Source of the DNA: DATLLJ01 sp965229885
GTDB lineage: Bacteria > Acidobacteriota > Vicinamibacteria > Vicinamibacterales > CAVVIG01
NCBI GenBank assembly: GCA_965229885.1
Contig: CBDDJX010000002.1
Span: 372,001-436,000 of the forward strand
DNA: 64,000 nucleotides
Direction: 5' to 3'
Shown piece by piece: positions 60,171 to 64,000 of this stretch; position 1 is the stretch's first letter, and each line of letters opens with the position of its first letter. Position numbers and translations under genes: made by a program. The notes beneath the pieces are model-generated. The model worked only from the letters and a program-made list of their open reading frames with translations, was not told the origin of the DNA and did no database searches.

Positions 60171-61713
60171 ATGTGTGCCCGCCGATCTCGACCCGCAGCG
60201 GTTTGCCGATCATCCGCTCGAAGGGCGCCGCGTGCCGCGCGGCCGCCCACAACTCGAGCTCGGCGTCGCCGCTCGCGCGGACCTGTAACAGAGCGTCTTC
60301 GCCGCGGTTGTGCAGCTCGATGCCCGAGAGGCTCTGGGAGTGGCTGCGATCGAGGCTTTCCGCCAGCCGGAGGATCGCGGCGAGCGTCCGCACGGTCTGG
60401 CGTCGCTTCCGCGGCAGGTGCGCGTACTCCTCGTGGTGGTTCTTCGGCGTCGCGCGCCGATGGTATCGCGCAACGAGCGCGATGGCATCGACCTCCTCGG
60501 GCTCGAATCCGCGCAGGTCGCCGTTCTTGATCAAGTAGTACGAGTGCTTGTGATGGCCCTCGTAGCTGATATGCACGCCGATGTCGTGGAGCAGCGCGGC
60601 GTACTCGAGCCACTCACGCTCCCGGTCGGTCAACCCGTGCACGGCGCGGGTCTCCGCGAACATCGCCATGGCGAGGCGCGCGACCTGGGTCGCGTGCTCG
60701 GGCCAGTAGTTGCACCGTTCCGCCAGCTCGACGACGCTGCGGCGGCGGATGTCAGGATAGCGATCGGCCTGCGCAATCTCTTTTCGGTGCCGCGCGATAT
60801 AGTCGAGCACGAGCCCCTCGCGCAGCGACATGTCGCAGAGGGTGATGTCGTCGGCGCCGAGGCGCCGGACCATCGCGTCGAGCAGCACCGCACCCGCCAC
60901 CGATAGATCGGCGCGGCGCGGCTCGAGGCCCGGCACGCGCAGCCGTTTGTCCAGGCTGAGCTCCACCAGCTGCTTCTTGACGCGGCGCAACGCCTTGGCG
61001 GACACGCGCCGGTTGCGCAGCGTTGGGCCCGTCGATCGGCCCTGAAGGCCGGTGGCGATGCCGCCCAGGCTCAGGATCGTCCCGGATGTTCCGATGACGC
61101 GGTCGAATCCCGCGTGCGCAATCTCGTCGAGGAATTCACCCGCTTCGGCGTCGATGTGCTTGACCAGTTTCCGTTCGTCGCGCGGGACCAGCGGATCGCT
61201 CTTCACGAATCGCTCCGTGAGACGAATCACGCCGAGCTTGAAGCTCCGGCCCATGTCAACGTTCGACCCGACGCCGCGCGTGATTTCGACGCTGCCGCCG
61301 CCGATATCGACGACCACGATCGCTTCCGATGCGCTCCCGATGCCGTAGACCGCGGCTAGGTGGATGAGCCGGGCTTCCTCCGTTCCCGCGATGACACGCG
61401 CGCGGATGCCTGTCTGTTGCATGACCGCGTGGAGAAACTCGCCGCCGTTTTCGGCTTCCCGGACCGCGCTGGTCGCCACCGCAATGATCTTGTCGACGCG
61501 GTGCGATTCAGCCAGGCGGCGAAATTTCGACAGCACCTGAAGCGCGGCGTGCATGACCTCGGGCGTGAGCGCACGCCCGTCCAGGCCGCCGGCGCCGAGG
61601 CGCACCATCTCTTTCTCGCGGTCGATGATTTCGAACGACAGATCCGGCCGCACCCGCACGACGATCATGTGCAGAGAGTTGGTGCCGATGTCGATGGCAG
61701 CAATGCGCATCAT
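59923..61713 (-). CDS. Ppx/GppA exopolyphosphatase family protein with C-terminal HD-like domain
   Basis: Hydrolyses polyphosphate or pppGpp. The 596-codon frame has the actin-like ATPase fold: IAAIDIGTNSLHMIVVRV, IAVATSAVREAENGGEFLHA, AIVVVDIGGGSVEITRGVGS and GTSGTILSLGGIATGLQG. A helical HD-type domain (about 320-510) has ALLHDIGVHISYEGHHKHSY. Family similarity ends near residue 512 (IGKPLRVEIGGH). The last 85 or so codons overlap the kinase gene in another frame, so the natural stop may have been lost; the functional end is probably near 60180. Confidence 0.85.
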   Translation of the reverse strand: MMRIAAIDIGTNSLHMIVVRVRPDLSFEIIDREKEMVRLGAGGLDGRALTPEVMHAALQVLSKFRRLAESHRVDKIIAVATSAVREAENGGEFLHAVMQQTGIRARVIAGTEEARLIHLAAVYGIGSASEAIVVVDIGGGSVEITRGVGSNVDMGRSFKLGVIRLTERFVKSDPLVPRDERKLVKHIDAEAGEFLDEIAHAGFDRVIGTSGTILSLGGIATGLQGRSTGPTLRNRRVSAKALRRVKKQLVELSLDKRLRVPGLEPRRADLSVAGAVLLDAMVRRLGADDITLCDMSLREGLVLDYIARHRKEIAQADRYPDIRRRSVVELAERCNYWPEHATQVARLAMAMFAETRAVHGLTDREREWLEYAALLHDIGVHISYEGHHKHSYYLIKNGDLRGFEPEEVDAIALVARYHRRATPKNHHEEYAHLPRKRRQTVRTLAAILRLAESLDRSHSQSLSGIELHNRGEDALLQVRASGDAELELWAAARHAAPFERMIGKPLRVEIGGHTYAEQPDDTSRVPGKAVRRRRDRRLGQDDAARAAGEVAERRRASGLRHGMELIRPGQGGHQDGKEEERTDSDDVQPAARHRLR

Positions 61714-61786
61714 TCGGGTTCGGGACGCATAACTACCGGCGCCGCGGGCTCGGCTATAATCATCGCTCCACCGTCATCCTACTATC

Positions 61787-62722
61787 ATGCCCCGTTCCGC
61801 CGGACCTTACGACCTGCTTCGCCCACGCCTCGAGCGATTTACGCGGATGTTACATGGCGTTGAAGAAGGCGATGTCCGGGCGCTGCACCGCGCGCGGGTC
61901 GCGTCGCGGCGTCTCCGCGAGGTGCTTCCCGTACTCAAGCTCGATCCGGAGCTCGCACAGAAGCTCGGCCGTCGGCTGCGAAAAATCACGGAGCGGCTCG
62001 GAACGGTGCGCGAGTTCGACGTACTGCTTGGTGTGATTGACGAACTGAACGCGACTGGACGTTACCCGAACGCGGCGCTGGTGCGCGTTGCCGCCGGCAT
62101 CGGCGACGATCGGAGTCATGTGCGGGAGCGCCTGCTCGCAAAGGTACCCATCCACGAACTGCGGCGCGTCGCGGCCCGGCTGGAGAAGACGGCTCGGGCG
62201 GTCGAACAGGATGCCGCCCCGTTTGGTCCCGGGACCGCACGACGCTCGTGGCGATGGGCCATCGATGCGCGCGTCGCGCGGCGCGCGTCAACGCTCGCCG
62301 CCGCCGTGTCTGACGCCGGTGCCGCCTATCTCGCCGAGCGCCTCCACGCTGTGCGCATAGCGGTCAAGAAACTGCGGTACGCCCTCGAACTCGCCACCGA
62401 GGCGGCGGCGGGCGTCAGGTCGAGTCAAGATCTCGTGCAGCTCCGCCGTACGCAGGGCGTACTGGGACGGATGCGCGATCTACAGGTACTGATCGATCGT
62501 GCGCGCGACGTCCAGGCGGCGTTGACACCGCCAAGCCTCACCGCCTGGCGGGAGCTCGATGGGCTCGTGGTGGCGCTCGAAGAGGACTGCCGGCGCCTTC
62601 ACGGCCGATATATGCACGGCCGGGACGCGCTGCTGGCTGTGTGCGCTCCGCTCTCCGGACATCACGAACACGAACACGAAGTCAGAAGTCAGAAGGTTAG
62701 AGTGACAAGGACGTCCGCGTGA
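61787..62722 (+). CDS. CHAD domain protein
   Basis: A 311-residue helical protein. CHAD domains bind polyphosphate through conserved basic histidine-rich helices. LHRARVASRRLREVLPVLKL, LRKITERLGTVREFDVLLGV and LHAVRIAVKKLRYALELATE are the family signatures, and a second repeat is present. The C-terminus has a short HEHEHE run. It is divergent from ppx and overlaps sixA (GTGA), which fits a polyphosphate/phospho-His theme. Confidence 0.88.
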   Translation: MPRSAGPYDLLRPRLERFTRMLHGVEEGDVRALHRARVASRRLREVLPVLKLDPELAQKLGRRLRKITERLGTVREFDVLLGVIDELNATGRYPNAALVRVAAGIGDDRSHVRERLLAKVPIHELRRVAARLEKTARAVEQDAAPFGPGTARRSWRWAIDARVARRASTLAAAVSDAGAAYLAERLHAVRIAVKKLRYALELATEAAAGVRSSQDLVQLRRTQGVLGRMRDLQVLIDRARDVQAALTPPSLTAWRELDGLVVALEEDCRRLHGRYMHGRDALLAVCAPLSGHHEHEHEVRSQKVRVTRTSA

Positions 62723-63216
62723 CGGAGCTCTATTTGATTCGCCATGGCGTCGCCGAAGAGCGGGGCGAGGCGTGGCCCGACGATACAAAACGGCCGCTGA
62801 CCGAGGACGGGATGTCGAAGCTGCGCAAGACCGCGCGTGCGCTGGAGTGCCTCGGCGTCACGCTCGATGTCATCGTGACGAGCCCGCTTGTCCGCACGCG
62901 GCAGACCGCCGAGATGATCGCCGGTGGGCTCGAGCCCCATCCACCCGTCGTAACGGCGGATTCGCTGGCGCCAGGGGGAACCGTCGCGGCCCTGCTGTCG
63001 GATCTCGAGAAGTACGCCAAGCGCGAGCGCATCGCGCTCGTCGGTCACGAGCCGGGGATCGGCGAGCTGGCCGCCCGACTCGTCGGCACGCGGCATCCGA
63101 TTCCGTTCAAGAAGGGCGCGGTCTGCCGCATCGACGTCGAAGAGCTGCCGCCGGTCGGCCCGGGGGATCTCCGTTGGTTCCTCACGCCGAAGATTATGAG
63201 GAGCATACGTCGGTAA
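62719..63216 (+). CDS. sixA: Phosphohistidine phosphatase SixA
   Basis: A 165-residue histidine-phosphatase. Catalytic motifs: ELYLIRHGVAEERGEAWPDD (RHG), VTSPLVRTRQTAEMIAGGLE and IALVGHEPGIGELAARL with the second His. GTG 62719 overlaps the CHAD stop (GTGA). SixA removes phosphate from histidine phosphotransfer proteins. It is commonly found beside CHAD genes. Confidence 0.9.
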   Translation: MTELYLIRHGVAEERGEAWPDDTKRPLTEDGMSKLRKTARALECLGVTLDVIVTSPLVRTRQTAEMIAGGLEPHPPVVTADSLAPGGTVAALLSDLEKYAKRERIALVGHEPGIGELAARLVGTRHPIPFKKGAVCRIDVEELPPVGPGDLRWFLTPKIMRSIRR

Positions 63217-63219
63217 GGC

Positions 63220-63651
63220 TTAGCACCTCAGATAATCCCCCTGCCAGCTCTTCACGCGTTCCTTGATCGCCTTCGTCGCGAGGCTGCCGGCCAGAACCTC
63301 ACGCACCAGTCCTGGTAGCTCATCGTCGGCGGCGAACCGGAGCGCGACAAGCTGCTGCGGGGTCAGTTCGGGAATCCGGCCATGCAGGTCAGAGGGCAGG
63401 ACCTCCTTCAGCCGATGCCGCATTTCGAGTCGAATCACTCGATCCTGAACCGTGAGCGTCATGGTGCGCGCGAGGACGCCGAGCGTGAGCAGCGCGGCCG
63501 CCACCACGACCGTCCATGCGGTGCTTCTCGAGGGCGCCAGATAGGCATGGCGAATGGTGTTCAAGACGTTGATCAACAGTACGGGGAGAACGAAGAAGTG
63601 GAACGGAGGAAGCAGGCGAAAGTGGTTCTTGAGGGTCTGCGTTTGCGGCAT
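63220..63651 (-). CDS. DUF6526 family membrane protein
   Basis: A 143-residue protein with two N-terminal helices (FHFFVLPVLLINVLNTIRHA and WTVVVAAALLTLGVLARTMT) and a soluble tail (DRVIRLEMRHRLKEVLPSDL). The NHFRLLPPFHFFVLPV start matches DUF6526. Function unknown. It converges on sixA with a 3-base gap. Confidence 0.8.
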   Translation of the reverse strand: MPQTQTLKNHFRLLPPFHFFVLPVLLINVLNTIRHAYLAPSRSTAWTVVVAAALLTLGVLARTMTLTVQDRVIRLEMRHRLKEVLPSDLHGRIPELTPQQLVALRFAADDELPGLVREVLAGSLATKAIKERVKSWQGDYLRC

Positions 63652-63831
63652 CGGGCTTACTCCTTGCCGCCGATTCTACGACTGTGCCATCTAGCCGTCT
63701 ACGAATCGATCGCCGGAGCGGTTTGACATCCCGGACGTCAGATACCTAGACTCGGGCTGCACCCGGACATCGGATACCGGTGCCCCTACACGGGCTCATG
63801 TCGGGTACGTTCTGTCAGGTCCGCTGGCCCA

Positions 63832-64000
63832 TCAGTTGACCCGCACCGTCGCTGCCACCGTGGGCCCGCCAATCAGCGCGGGGATTGCCGAAAGGTTCAC
63901 CGTCTCCGCGACGTCAAACAAGATAGAACGCGTAAATCTGCGCCGAGCGGATGTCGGGCACAGGCACCAGCTTATCGGATACAGGCGCGTCACATGGTTA
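63832..64000 (-). pseudogene. Unassigned gene, 3' end with probable frameshift (partial)
   Basis: From the window edge one minus-strand frame reads SDKLVPVPDIRSAQIYAFYL and then hits a stop, while the next frame continues FDVAETVNLSAIPALIGGPT to VAATVRVN and TGA at 63834. Both pieces look coding, so one base change probably separates them. No family is recognised. The stretch 63652-63831 between this and DUF6526 holds no supported gene. Confidence 0.35.

Noticed and set aside
63652..63831. Regulatory RNA or repeat at the right end
   Set aside because: Some cggac/tcggatac words recur, but no stable structure or repeat unit could be defined.

Overview
This is a GC-rich, densely coded bacterial chromosome segment. 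The gene set suggests an Acidobacteriota member, probably of the Vicinamibacteria type: a DUF5916/CBM9-like outer-membrane protein, many exported peptidases, PEGA-domain proteins, CarD, DUF6526, CHAD-SixA, and QC-type cyclotransferases. No rRNA or other taxonomic marker is present, so this assignment is an inference. One tRNA-Leu(CAA) lies at 8282-8370.

Layout. 1-7.5 kb: the right end of an IS630-like element, a TPR protein, a degenerate kinase with PEGA repeats, tatC, a broken TonB-receptor remnant, panD and a large DUF5916 protein. 7.5-10.2 kb: a mobile-element zone. It holds a left-end IS630 fragment, the tRNA, and a complete-ended but defective IS630 copy that splits a DUF169 gene. 10.3-22.6 kb: housekeeping and regulation (carD, plsC, rex, moaC, a plant-type glutaminyl cyclase, a frameshifted CDF transporter, lepB, a LytTR two-component pair, nuoI with an in-frame stop, a phosphoesterase, a homocysteine methyltransferase/MTHFR fusion and a methyltransferase). 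22.6-31.3 kb: two paralogous polytopic membrane proteins around a broken glycosyltransferase, then a ketosynthase/FAD oxidoreductase/ICMT operon. 31.3-35.3 kb: a gene graveyard in which most genes carry frameshifts, stops or deletions. Its members are the kinds found in bacterial tetrahydromethanopterin C1 clusters.

35.8-48.3 kb: DoxX, a TPR-gluzincin protein, rhomboid, leuA with a divergent LysR, leuCD, and an exported S8 peptidase/beta-barrel/S9 peptidase operon. 48.4-53.2 kb: a metal-permease remnant, a zinc-ribbon protein and a compact biotin operon bioBFDA. 53.3-57 kb: an MFS transporter, an M28/animal-QC-like enzyme and citrate synthase. 57-63.7 kb: a phosphate-themed block (phoU, pstB, two thymidylate-kinase-like genes, Ppx/GppA, CHAD, SixA) and DUF6526. 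The window ends in an incomplete, unrecognised gene.

Two features recur. First, many genes carry single lesions (in-frame stops, frameshifts), so real decay and assembly error both have to be considered. Second, small intergenic arrays with an exact 8-bp period recur at five places and sometimes supply start codons. The main biological stories are the decayed C1/pterin cluster, the precise IS insertion in DUF169, and the ketosynthase-oxidoreductase-methyltransferase operon.
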